A stretch of DNA of 64,000 nt from Paracoccaceae bacterium (lineage in GTDB: Bacteria; Pseudomonadota; Alphaproteobacteria; Rhodobacterales; Rhodobacteraceae): positions 1 through 64,000 of the forward strand of contig JAAFAB010000014.1 of assembly GCA_018222585.1 (NCBI GenBank), given 5' to 3'. Every line of letters begins with the position of its first letter. The first letter of the stretch is position 1. The notes beneath the pieces are model-generated. The model was given only the letters and a program-made list of their open reading frames with translations, did not search any database and had not been told where the DNA came from. A program made the translations under genes and the position numbers. Positions 18,039-26,608 of the stretch are shown in pieces.

Positions 18039-18809
18039 TCAGGTCGAGAAGAACTGCACCTTGCCAGTCTCGAGAAGGGCCGCCGTCAGGCGGCCCGTTG
18101 CATATGCGCCGGTGTCCACCGGAATGCGTCCGTCCTGCGGGCGCGCGCGCTCGGTGATGGTGTGGCCATGCACCACCCAGATGCCGTCCGACCTCGGGGT
18201 GCTCTCGAAGGTATCGTGTCCCCAGAGCAGGGTCCGCTCGACCTGCATCCCGATTGGGCGGTCAGGATCCGCACCGGCATGGCAGACGAAGACGTTGCCA
18301 CTGCTCCAGCTCAGCGGCAGCCCCCGCAGCCAGGTTTCGAGCGCCTCCCCCACACCCTCGCGCAGCCGATCCCGCGCCGCGGTCCAGAGCGCTTCCGGCG
18401 CGGTGAGCGCCACCCCGGGGATCCCGTAGCTCGCCAAGGTCTGGAGCCCGCCATGGCGGAACCAGCGGGGACCGGTGCCCTGCGGATCGTCAAGGAAGTC
18501 GAGCAGCATCCGGTCATGGTTCCCGAGCAGGCATATCATCAGCTCCGGTCCGGCCTCGGTCTGCATCCGGTGGATCCGGCGCAGCGCCTCGGCGCTCTGC
18601 TCGCCCCGGTCCACGTAATCTCCAACCAGCACCAGCTTTGCAGTCGGATGAGAAAGCTCCTCGAGCCGGGCGAGCAGCTTGCCGAGCAGGACGTCACAGC
18701 CATGGATATCGCCGACCGCGTAGAACGCTTCCTCAGGGCGCAGCGGCGCATCGAACTCAGGGCGAGCAGGGCGCGCGGATCGTTTTGTTGTTCTCGTCCA
18801 AAATCGCAT
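18039..18809 (-). CDS. PP-family metallophosphoesterase (serine/threonine phosphatase-like)
   Basis: 256 residues from the ATG at 18809; a longer frame from 18977 adds low-complexity sequence and is unlikely. The metallophosphoesterase motifs are in order: GDIHGC, GDYVDRGEQSAEAL, LLGNHDRMLL, VFCHAG-like VFVCHAGADPD, and VVHGHT. This combination (GDxHG, GDxVDRG, GNHE/D) is that of bacterial PPP phosphatases such as PrpA/ApaH relatives. It dephosphorylates phosphoproteins or nucleotides. Between the priming transferase and the tyrosine kinase it could reverse kinase signalling in EPS control, but no LMW tyrosine phosphatase (Wzb) is present, so that is only inference. Confidence 0.82.
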   Translation of the reverse strand: MRFWTRTTKRSARPARPEFDAPLRPEEAFYAVGDIHGCDVLLGKLLARLEELSHPTAKLVLVGDYVDRGEQSAEALRRIHRMQTEAGPELMICLLGNHDRMLLDFLDDPQGTGPRWFRHGGLQTLASYGIPGVALTAPEALWTAARDRLREGVGEALETWLRGLPLSWSSGNVFVCHAGADPDRPIGMQVERTLLWGHDTFESTPRSDGIWVVHGHTITERARPQDGRIPVDTGAYATGRLTAALLETGKVQFFST

Positions 18810-19247
18810 GTCTGAAGAGGTAGAGTGAAATCCAGAGCCTGCCAAGATGAGCCGCTCACCAGGTCTTGGCGCCGGGATCGCTCCTGTCGCAGGCGGATAT
18901 CGGCCCGCGCCCGGACCGGGGCGCCCAAAAAATGGGCAACCACACCTTTCGGTGGATTTCCACCGACGCCACTCCACGACTGGCCCTCGCGTCGATCCGC
19001 TGCCGGGGTCGGTTAATTTCCGTCTTCACGCATCATAAGATCATGATAATGAAATAAAAAACCACCAATATCCGAAAAGGGGCGGCGGTCACCCATGGCT
19101 CATGCCGCAGGAACTGCAGCCTCGGCGACATTGCCGTCTGAATACGCGCCCGGGAGCGGGCAACATGCTGTTCGACGCTGTCGTCAATCATGATACAGGG
19201 GGGTTAGGGAGCAACTCGCAGTCCCAGACTAACTTTGGAGCGACACG
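18810..19247. other. divergent intergenic region upstream of the wzc-like gene
   Basis: 438 bases without a gene. An AT-rich block around 19030-19075 (including CATCATAAGATCATGATAAT) is the best place for a promoter of the kinase gene. The 3' part carries GGAG (19237-19240) seven bases before the TTG start at 19248. Confidence 0.45.
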
Positions 19248-21368
19248 TTGAACGACATGAGAAGCATTCCGCAAGGCGTTGCTGCCTCCAGTGCCCAGGA
19301 CGACGATATCATTGATCTGGGTGCACTGTTTTCAGCCCTTTGGCGTGGCAAGTTCATCGTGATCCTTGCCGTCGTGGTCGCGATTTTTCTCGGCGGCGTA
19401 TATGCCTATTTCGTGGCGACACCGAAGTACCGCTCGACCGCGGTGGTGATGCTGAACAACCGCGAAGAACAGGTCGTCGACCTGGGCAACGTGCTCGGAG
19501 GCCTGGGGTCGGATCGCTCGGTGGTCAACACAGAGGTCGAAATCCTCAAGAGTCGCATCCTGCTCGGCAAGGTGGTCGACAAGCTCTCCCTCACCGAAGA
19601 CCCGGAATTCAACGCCTCCCTCGTGCCGCCGAGCGGGCTCACCCAGCTGAAGTCCTGGGTGAAGGGGCTGATCATGCCCTCCGAGGAGGTTGCTGCCTCG
19701 AATCCGGAATCCGTGCGGCAAGGCACCATCAGCGCCCTTCTCGGCGCCCTACTCATCCGCAACGTTCCCGAAAGCCTCGTGTTTCAGGTGACCGTCGAAA
19801 CCACCAACCAGGGCAAGTCGGCACGCATCGCCGACGCCCTCGTGGAACTCTACATCCTCAACCAGCTCGAAGTGAAATTCGAGGCGACCGAGCAGGCCAC
19901 GACCTGGCTGACCGAACGGGTCACCAACCTGCAGATCGCGCTGGAGGAGGCCGAGGGCAAGGTCACCGACTTCCGCGCCGGCACGGCGCTGGTCAGCCCC
20001 GAGGCGCTCGCCGGGCTCGAGGTCCAGGTCAAGGAGACCCGCGACCGGATCGAAAGCACCGAGGCCGCGCAGCAGACCGCACAGACCCGGCTTGCCGCGC
20101 TGGAGGCGGCCGAAACACCCGAAGCCCGGGTCGAGGCGTCGGGCGATCTGCAGCTGCAGCGCCTGCTGCCGAGACTGGACGAACCCGGTATCGCCCAGGC
20201 CTTCGACACCCGCTACGAGCAGATCGTCGCCCGTCAGCGGGCCGACCTTTCGCGCAGCGAGTCGCAGCTCCAGACGCTGCGGACCTCGCTCACCACGCTC
20301 GAGCAGCAGACCGAGCAGCAGAGCCAGGATCTCATCACCCTGCAGCAGCTCACGCGTGAGGCCGAGGCGAGCCGCCTACTCTACGAATACTTCCTCGCAC
20401 GTCTCAAGGAAACCTCGGCACAGCAGGGAGTCCAGCAGGCCGACAGCCGCATCATCTCGCCGGCAGTGGTTCCGATCGCGCCGGCGGCGCCGCGCAAGTC
20501 GCTGATCCTCGCCATGTCCGCGGTTCTGGGGCTGCTGATCGGCGCCGGGTTCGTGCTGATCCGCGAAGCGCGCAACCGGGCCTTCCGCAACGCCGAGCAG
20601 CTCGAGACCAGCACCGGCCACGCGGTCATCGGACAGGTTCCGCTGATCCAGGCCAAGCGGCGCCTCGATGCCATCGCCTATCTCAAGGAGAAGCCCTCTT
20701 CGGCCGCTGCCGAGGCGATCCGAAACCTGCGCACCTCGGTGATGCTGTCCAACGTGGACATGCCGCCGAAGGTCATCATGACCAGTTCCTCGCTCTCGGG
20801 CGAGGGCAAGACCACCATCGCGCTGGCGCTGGCGCTGAACTTCTCGTCGATGGGCAAGAAAGTACTGCTGATCGAAGGCGACATCCGGCGCCGGGTGTTC
20901 GGCCAGTACCTGAAGACCGAGCAGAAGGACGGCATCGTCTCGGTGCTGACCGGGACGAAGAGCTTCGACGACGTGGTGATCCACGACGACCTGCTCGACG
21001 CCGATGTGCTGCTCGGCGACAAGGGTCAGGCCAACGCCGCCGACATCTTCTCGTCGGAGCGGTTCGCCAACCTGCTGAACGATCTGCGCCGCCACTACGA
21101 CATCATCATCATCGACACGCCGCCGGTGCTGATCGTGCCGGATGCCCGGGTGATCGCGCAGCACGTCGACGCCACGGTCTTCGTGGTTCGCTGGGACCGC
21201 ACGTCGCGCGAGCAGGTACAAGGCGCGCTGCGTGAGTTCGAGAGTGTCGGCAAGCCGGTCAGCGGCCTGGTGCTGAACCAGATCAACCCGCGCGGCATGA
21301 AGCGCTACGGCTATGGCAACAACTACGGCCCCTATTCGGCCTACGGATCCAAGTACTACCTGAACTGA
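19248..21368 (+). CDS. wzc: Wzc-type polysaccharide copolymerase / tyrosine autokinase
   Basis: 706 residues from a TTG with GGAG seven bases upstream. Residues 36-58 form the first membrane span, followed by the Wzz domain (PKYRSTAVVML). Long Gln/Glu-rich coiled coils run through residues 200-390 and a second span (SLILAMSAVLGLLIGAGFVLI) follows near 420-445. The cytoplasmic BY-kinase has Walker A SSSLSGEGKTT (near 513), Walker A' VLLIEGDIRRR (near 540) and Walker B DIIIIDTPP (near 618). The C-terminal RYGYGNNYGPYSAYGSKYY is the tyrosine cluster that autophosphorylates. It controls chain length and gates export with Wza. It converges on the wza gene across a perfect terminator. Confidence 0.93.
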   Translation: MNDMRSIPQGVAASSAQDDDIIDLGALFSALWRGKFIVILAVVVAIFLGGVYAYFVATPKYRSTAVVMLNNREEQVVDLGNVLGGLGSDRSVVNTEVEILKSRILLGKVVDKLSLTEDPEFNASLVPPSGLTQLKSWVKGLIMPSEEVAASNPESVRQGTISALLGALLIRNVPESLVFQVTVETTNQGKSARIADALVELYILNQLEVKFEATEQATTWLTERVTNLQIALEEAEGKVTDFRAGTALVSPEALAGLEVQVKETRDRIESTEAAQQTAQTRLAALEAAETPEARVEASGDLQLQRLLPRLDEPGIAQAFDTRYEQIVARQRADLSRSESQLQTLRTSLTTLEQQTEQQSQDLITLQQLTREAEASRLLYEYFLARLKETSAQQGVQQADSRIISPAVVPIAPAAPRKSLILAMSAVLGLLIGAGFVLIREARNRAFRNAEQLETSTGHAVIGQVPLIQAKRRLDAIAYLKEKPSSAAAEAIRNLRTSVMLSNVDMPPKVIMTSSSLSGEGKTTIALALALNFSSMGKKVLLIEGDIRRRVFGQYLKTEQKDGIVSVLTGTKSFDDVVIHDDLLDADVLLGDKGQANAADIFSSERFANLLNDLRRHYDIIIIDTPPVLIVPDARVIAQHVDATVFVVRWDRTSREQVQGALREFESVGKPVSGLVLNQINPRGMKRYGYGNNYGPYSAYGSKYYLN

Positions 21369-21390
21369 CCGCTCGCGCGGATCCGGAAAC

Positions 21391-21430
21391 AAGAAACCCC
21401 GCCCGGCCTGATGGCCGGGCGGGGTTTCTT
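21391..21430. terminator. bidirectional rho-independent terminator between wzc and wza
   Basis: Perfect 18-base-pair stem, arms 21391-21408 and 21413-21430, loop TGAT. The stem ends are AAGAAACCCC / GGGGTTTCTT, so the transcript has a GC-rich stem ending in U-rich sequence in both directions. It serves both converging genes. Confidence 0.9.
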
Positions 21431-21458
21431 CTGTCTGCCCCGGAGAGCGCCTCTGGCG

Positions 21459-22832
21459 TCAGTTCAGAGCCTGAGATGCCGCCGTGGTGATGAGCGACGG
21501 GGTGATCTGGGTGATCACGCGGCTCCACTTGGTCACCGGCTGTTCGGCCACGAAGATCACGTCGTTGGGCCGCAGCTGGAATCGGGTGGCCAGCAGCAGG
21601 TTGGTGGCGTCACGACCATCGAGCTGCCAGGCGGTGAGCGCCCCGAACTCCCGCGGGTCGGGCGAGCCGCGCAGCACGTAGATCTCGGCCACGTTGCCGG
21701 TGCGGGTCGGCACGCCGGAGCTGGAATAGAGCGCGTCGGCCAGCGACGCGGCCCTGCCGAAGGGAAGCGGATAGCGCGACTGCTGCCCCACTTCGCCGGT
21801 CAGGTAGACGTAGTCGCGGTCCACGGAATCGAGCTCGAGACGGGTCATGTAGTTGTCCCGCGCCTCGCTCAGGGAACCGCGGCGGATGTTGACCTCCGCG
21901 GTGAGCTCGTTCAGCGCGGCGACCCGGGCGTCCTGCTGGAACTGAGCAAGCCGGATACGCTCCTCGAAATAGGCCTGCGCCAGATCGAGTTCGTATTCGG
22001 TGTCGACGAAGACGGCATCGCCGTCGGTCAGCTGGATCCGGGCGAGGCTGCGGTCGGAATAAAGTTCGCGCAGCGGGATCTGGTAGATCGTGCCGTCGCG
22101 GTAGATGCGGACCGAGGCATAGTCGAGGTCCGCAGCGGTCACCCCGCCCGCAGCGGCCAGAGCCTCTTCGAGATAGAGCGGCTTGAGCGTGATCGGCGCC
22201 ACGGCCGGTTGTGCCACAGCACCGCCGATCGAGACCCGCTTGGAGTTGAACTCGGAGACTTCGAGGCTGAAGGTCGGGTCGATCTGGTTCTCCACCAGGC
22301 GCTGGAACAGCCGGCTCTCGGCTTCCTCGAGCGTCATGCCCGAGACCTGCACCCGGCCGACGTTGGGGATCGCGATCGCGCCGTCATCCTGCACCGTGTA
22401 ACCCTGACGCGCGTTCGATGCGGCCAGCAGCCCGGTCAGTTGCTCGACGGTCGAGCCCATCTGCGGCGTGGCCAGCAGCAGAACATCGCCGACCCCGATG
22501 GTATAGGGCACTTCCGGCAGCGCCGGCGGCACCCGCGTCTCGAGCGCACCCGGACGGTTCTGGTAGTCGATCACCGGCTCGGGCGTGGCGCCCGCGCCGC
22601 GCGGCGTGCTGCCGCCTCCGGCGGTGGCGAAGAAGACGCTGGGAAGTTCCTTCGGGCTGTAGGTGGAGCGGTTCGCCACCATCACGCTCTCCGGCGTGAT
22701 CTCCAGCACTCGAACCTTGCTGCCCGCATCGCCCGCCAGCGGGTTCACCCCCGGCGACTTATAGGCGACGCCGCATGCGCTCAGCATCAAGGTCCCGATA
22801 ACCGCCAGGCTGCCAAACACCTGTCTGCTCAT
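21459..22832 (-). CDS. wza: outer-membrane polysaccharide export lipoprotein (Wza/GumB family)
   Basis: 457 residues. The lipoprotein signal has lipobox LSAC with Cys20 (MSRQVFGSLAVIGTLMLSAC). The Poly_export domain begins near residue 110 (VPYTIGVGDVLLLATPQ), then SLBB-type segments (DDGAIAIPNVGRVQVSGMTLEEAE, KRVSIGGAVAQPA, DYVYLTGEVGQQSRYPL). The C-terminus (PNDVIFVAEQPVTKWSRVITQITPS) is the amphipathic helix region that forms the outer-membrane pore. It assembles with the Wzc-like protein to make the periplasmic-to-surface channel. It is convergent with wzc, so the partners are not co-transcribed. Confidence 0.93.
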   Translation of the reverse strand: MSRQVFGSLAVIGTLMLSACGVAYKSPGVNPLAGDAGSKVRVLEITPESVMVANRSTYSPKELPSVFFATAGGGSTPRGAGATPEPVIDYQNRPGALETRVPPALPEVPYTIGVGDVLLLATPQMGSTVEQLTGLLAASNARQGYTVQDDGAIAIPNVGRVQVSGMTLEEAESRLFQRLVENQIDPTFSLEVSEFNSKRVSIGGAVAQPAVAPITLKPLYLEEALAAAGGVTAADLDYASVRIYRDGTIYQIPLRELYSDRSLARIQLTDGDAVFVDTEYELDLAQAYFEERIRLAQFQQDARVAALNELTAEVNIRRGSLSEARDNYMTRLELDSVDRDYVYLTGEVGQQSRYPLPFGRAASLADALYSSSGVPTRTGNVAEIYVLRGSPDPREFGALTAWQLDGRDATNLLLATRFQLRPNDVIFVAEQPVTKWSRVITQITPSLITTAASQALN

Positions 22833-22925
22833 GTCCTGTCCCCGTCCATGTCCTGTCTTCCAGGGTTATTGTCCTGCGCCGCAGCGTAATTGCCTTTGCT
22901 CGGGCTGACCATGCTCCGGCACGTG

Positions 22926-22958
22926 AAAAGGGCGAACCCTGCGGAGGTTCGCCCTTTT
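22926..22958. terminator. hairpin terminator after the yjbE-like gene
   Basis: AAAAGGGCGAACC (22926-22938) and GGTTCGCCCTTTT (22946-22958) form a perfect 13-base-pair stem with loop CTGCGGA. It has T-rich tails in both orientations. It lies 47 bases beyond the stop of the small minus-strand gene and separates it from wza. Confidence 0.85.
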
Positions 22959-23005
22959 TGTTCTCAACCTGTGGCCGATTTGACGACCCGCTCCGAATGG
23001 CCGGA

Positions 23006-23251
23006 TCAGTTGGTCGTCGTCGTGGAGGTCGTCGTGGAGGACGAGCCGTTGCCCTTGCCGCCCGAGAGAATGAGGCCCGCGCCAGCCGTACCGGCGATGA
23101 TCAGGGCGATCTGGTCCGGGGTGAGGTTTGCGAAATCCGGACCCTGGGTCGAGATCACCGGGCTCTTGCTCTGCACACCCTCTGCGTGCACGGCAGGGGC
23201 GAGGGCGAAAAGGCTGGCCGCAGCAAGCCCGAGAATGGTCTTCGTGGTCAT
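23006..23251 (-). CDS. small secreted Thr/Ser-tailed protein, YjbE/GfcA-like
   Basis: 81 residues from the ATG at 23251, preceded by AGGAGA. A signal peptide (MTTKTILGLAAASLFALAPAVHA) is followed by a short mature part with a hydrophobic Gly/Ala stretch (IALIIAGTAGAGLILSGG) and the tail GKGNGSSSTTTSTTTTN. E. coli YjbE and GfcA have the same plan: signal, Ala/Gly hydrophobic run, Gly/Asn, poly-Thr/Ser tail. Here it sits downstream of yjbF and yjbH, which strengthens the call despite the low-complexity match. The exact role in exopolysaccharide export is not known. Confidence 0.65.
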   Translation of the reverse strand: MTTKTILGLAAASLFALAPAVHAEGVQSKSPVISTQGPDFANLTPDQIALIIAGTAGAGLILSGGKGNGSSSTTTSTTTTN

Positions 23252-23365
23252 GTCTTTTCTCCTGGAAAAACTTGGTTCAGATCTAACAGCCTGCAGCTTT
23301 TTCTGCAAATGCGAAGTAACCCTGCGGCAAGAAATGTCCAGTGCGACACCCGGAAAGGTGGTTTT

Positions 23366-24025
23366 CTAGTCACTCAACCTTTCATATTCCAGATATCCGA
23401 GCGGCTCGCCCGCCCATTGCCGGGCCCGGACGATGGTGCCGCGGCCCGAAAGCCAGTAGCGATTCTCGAAGACCCGCTCGACGCCGGTGCAGGTCTCGTC
23501 GATCTGGGTGGCCTGGACCTGCGTCAGGTAGGCGCCGACCGCGACCCGTTCGGGCCGCTGCGCGTAGTCGCAGACATAGCTTTCCGCGACGATGTGATTC
23601 TCGCCGTCGAGCATGCGATGGATGCGCACCGCCTGCGTCCGGCGCCCCGCCAGCGCCTCGTGCACCTCGCCGAGATCGGCGTTCATCAGGTCGCCGCCAA
23701 GCCCGCGCGTCCCCGACAGCACGCCGTCCTGCAGCAGCAGGAACTCGTTGTTCACCGACAGCCAGGTGACCGTGTCGCCGTTGCGCTCTTCGGCGAAGAA
23801 GGGCGATTCCACGTTCTCCCGACCCGGCACCGTCAGCAGGATGGTCGGCCGGCCGATCTGCGCCAGCAGCTCCGGCGTGAGCGCCGCGCGCACGTCCTGG
23901 GCTTCTTCCTGGCCCCCGAGCAGCGAGCCGACGGTCGCCCCCCAGTATTCCGAGAACTGGTTCTGTGGGCCGCAACCGGCGATCAGGAGCGCCGCGAGCA
24001 GCGGCAGCGTCGGCAGGAATCTCAT
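23366..24025 (-). CDS. yjbF: YjbF/GfcB-family lipoprotein
   Basis: 219 residues from the ATG at 24025, whose first bases overlap the yjbH stop (ATGA). Lipobox IAGC gives Cys18. The body carries TVTWLSVNNEFLLLQDGVLSGTRGLGGDLMNAD, the signature stretch of the family (DUF2886-type group-4 capsule lipoproteins), and RFENRYWLS-like FENRYWLSGRG near the C-terminus. It is anchored in the outer membrane or its inner leaflet. It forms an operon yjbH-yjbF-yjbE in the minus direction, with 114 bases before the small gene. Confidence 0.82.
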   Translation of the reverse strand: MRFLPTLPLLAALLIAGCGPQNQFSEYWGATVGSLLGGQEEAQDVRAALTPELLAQIGRPTILLTVPGRENVESPFFAEERNGDTVTWLSVNNEFLLLQDGVLSGTRGLGGDLMNADLGEVHEALAGRRTQAVRIHRMLDGENHIVAESYVCDYAQRPERVAVGAYLTQVQATQIDETCTGVERVFENRYWLSGRGTIVRARQWAGEPLGYLEYERLSD

Positions 24026-26196
24026 CGCCAGAACCGTCCCCATTCGTTCTGCAGCTCGGGCTGCTGGTAGGCCCGCACCTGCTCGTAGAGACGGGTGTTC
24101 ATCTCGAGCCGCGCGCCGCCGTCGCGCTGGATCGGCCGGATGGTGCGGGTGATCGCGAGATCTGTGCGCGAGCCGGTGAGCGCCGAGAGCGGGATGTGGA
24201 AGCGCACACCCTTGTCGAAGGAGCCCTCGCCGAAATCGTCGAAGGAGACGTCGGTGAAGGTGGCGAAGGCGCCGATGCGGATGCCGTTGTCGAATTCGCG
24301 GTCTATGCCGATGGTGGCGCCCCAGTCCTCGGCGAGGTAGCGGCCCACGTCCACCTGATAGTGGAAGTCGCCCGGCGCGTCGTAATAGGCCGAGGCATGG
24401 CCGGTCACCACGTCGTAGTCGAGGAAGCCGAGCCCCTGCTCGTATTCGCGCTGCTTGGCGTAGTTGACCTCGAGCCCGAGCCCGAGGCGGCTGTCCGCGG
24501 GTTTCCACAGGATCTCGCCCGAGAGGCCACCGAACATCGGCTCGAAATAGCCTGCGGTGACCCGGCCGAAGAGATCCTCGCCGGGACGGAAATATTTGGT
24601 CGCGGTCAGGTTGGAGACGGTGAAATCCGCCGCCCCCGCGTAGAGGTTCGCATCCGATCGCACGTGCGGCAGGATCGAGTTCGACCCCGGCAGCCCGCTG
24701 ATGTTCTCGGCGAGATACTTCTGGACGCTGCCCTCGAACACCAGCCCCTGCACCGGCTCGAAGCTGCCGGCCAGCTGCAGGCCGAAGGCCAGGCGCAGCG
24801 GGTTCTCGGGGTCGAAATAGGCGGCGCTGAGATAGGGGCCGAAGCTCCAGTCGTATCTCGGGAAGGCGCCCTCGGGGATGCCGGTGGCCGTCCCCGGCCC
24901 GGAATCCTCGATCCGCGCCCGGGCGAAGCTCTGCCACGAGCCGTCGGGGGCGTGCTCGAGCTCCTCGAGGTCGCTGCGGTTCACCGTCACCGTCGAGACC
25001 GGCATGCCGCCGGGGGTGACGAGGGTGATCTCGAAACGCTCGACCGAGGCCGGCATGAGCTGGGTCATGATGCGGGCGATGCGGCCCACCGCCTGCGCCG
25101 GGTAGACCTGCGTGCCGGTGCGCACCGAGGTGCGCGCGATGCGGGCGTCGACGGTAAAGGACTCGAGCACCATGCCGTCGGCGGCGAGGAAGCTCTGCAT
25201 GTCGCCGCGCAGGATCTGCGTGGCGCCGGCCTGCTGCGTCCAGCCCAGATCGGCGGCGCTGCCCGGTGCCCGCACCTGCACCGCCCGCGGCGCCTGGTCG
25301 AGCCCGCCGGGGTAGTCGGTCGGGGTCTTTGGATTGAAGGTGTAGGTCAGGTTCACCGCGAAGGTGGAGCCGAACATATAGGCCGCGCTGAGGTCCAGAT
25401 TGTCCTGAAGCCGGTAGGTCGCTCCGAAGCTGAAGGGCGACTCGTGCTCGAAGTCCATCCTCGATGTTTCTTGGTCGTAGGCGTCCGAGGAATACTCGGC
25501 CGCCAGCAGCAGCCGGTCGTTGACCGCGTATTGCAGCCCGCCGAAGAGCGCCGCGTCGCCGCGGAACCACTGGTCGAAGTCCACCTGTCCCGTCTGGGTG
25601 ATGTCGGTCTCGCCCTCGGGGCGATCCTTGAACCCGTCGCCAAAGATACCCAGCGGGTTGGTGAAGCCATTGTGGCTGCCGAACCGACCCCAGCCGATGC
25701 CGCCGGTGGCCCGCAGCCGACCAAAGGTCTTGGTCGCGACCAGATATTCCCCGCTGTAGATGCCGGTGCCGCCGAAGTCCTGCAGGCCCACGGTCAAGGC
25801 GGGCATGTACCGCCCTTCCTCGGCGATCAGGTATTGCAGGTCGAAGCTGCGGTCGTAGTACTGGTCCCGGCCGTTGACGTCCTGATTGTAGCCCTCGAGA
25901 TTCACGTAGCGAAACACCCCGGACAACCTTGGGGTGATCTGGAACCGCAGGGTACTGCGCCGGGTGCCCTCGAAGACCCCGAGCGAGAAGCTCAGGTCCG
26001 CATCCTGCATCGGATGCGCGGTCGGCATGTCCAGAAGACCAGGGACGCCCATGAAGTTGAGCGTGGGCCGTGCCCAGGGATCCTCCTGCGGCACCGCGGG
26101 CTGAGCGCCGATCGCCAGCAGACACATGCCTGCCGACAGCCGCCTCGCAACCGTCGTCTTCAGGGCCGCTCGCAACCCCCTTCTCGGAATCGGCAT
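24022..26196 (-). CDS. yjbH: YjbH/GfcD-family outer-membrane beta-barrel protein
   Basis: 724 residues. A basic N-terminus with a signal-like hydrophobic stretch (ARRLSAGMCLLAIGAQPAVP) precedes a mature part starting with PTLNFMGVPGLLDMPTAHPMQDADLSFSLG, the standard YjbH opening. Alternating aromatic/polar beta strands run to the C-terminus (QNEWGRFWR). Members are about 700 residues and contain two small barrels thought to pass polysaccharide. The frame runs upstream to 26437 in another register without protein character; the ATG at 26196 is the sensible start. First gene of the yjbH-yjbF-yjbE operon; a yjbG gene is absent. Confidence 0.85.
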   Translation of the reverse strand: MPIPRRGLRAALKTTVARRLSAGMCLLAIGAQPAVPQEDPWARPTLNFMGVPGLLDMPTAHPMQDADLSFSLGVFEGTRRSTLRFQITPRLSGVFRYVNLEGYNQDVNGRDQYYDRSFDLQYLIAEEGRYMPALTVGLQDFGGTGIYSGEYLVATKTFGRLRATGGIGWGRFGSHNGFTNPLGIFGDGFKDRPEGETDITQTGQVDFDQWFRGDAALFGGLQYAVNDRLLLAAEYSSDAYDQETSRMDFEHESPFSFGATYRLQDNLDLSAAYMFGSTFAVNLTYTFNPKTPTDYPGGLDQAPRAVQVRAPGSAADLGWTQQAGATQILRGDMQSFLAADGMVLESFTVDARIARTSVRTGTQVYPAQAVGRIARIMTQLMPASVERFEITLVTPGGMPVSTVTVNRSDLEELEHAPDGSWQSFARARIEDSGPGTATGIPEGAFPRYDWSFGPYLSAAYFDPENPLRLAFGLQLAGSFEPVQGLVFEGSVQKYLAENISGLPGSNSILPHVRSDANLYAGAADFTVSNLTATKYFRPGEDLFGRVTAGYFEPMFGGLSGEILWKPADSRLGLGLEVNYAKQREYEQGLGFLDYDVVTGHASAYYDAPGDFHYQVDVGRYLAEDWGATIGIDREFDNGIRIGAFATFTDVSFDDFGEGSFDKGVRFHIPLSALTGSRTDLAITRTIRPIQRDGGARLEMNTRLYEQVRAYQQPELQNEWGRFWR

Positions 26197-26608
26197 TCCG
26201 GAACTCCGCCATTCGGCGCGTTCCCGGCCCTGCGGGATTGAACCTGCTCAATACCTGCCGGAAACCCGGGTCGCCCCATTCTTGTGGTCTTCCCGGCATT
26301 CTCGCGGCTGCAGCGAAGAAGTTCAAACGCTGTGAGACCTGCGGGGACCATTTCTGTCCGGGCGTCGTGTCCATTATCCCACAATACCCACTCCGACGGC
26401 ACGGTTCCGGCCCGGACACACGGCCAAGATGATCCACGGACGGATCTTTCCGATGGATCCTGTGACATGCTCCTGAGATGTCGATGTTTTATTGGGCGCG
26501 AGGGCGATCCCCCCTCCGCAGCAAGATCAAATCGACAACTGGAGATTGTCGGATGCCCCCGCGTCTGCCAAGAGGCACCCGGAGCGTGACCACACAGACT
26601 GGAGACCG
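26197..26608. other. divergent intergenic region between yjbH and an acyltransferase
   Basis: 412 bases with no convincing gene; short frames on both strands lack protein character. It must hold the promoters of the yjb operon (minus) and of the acyltransferase (plus). No clear operator was seen. Confidence 0.4.
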
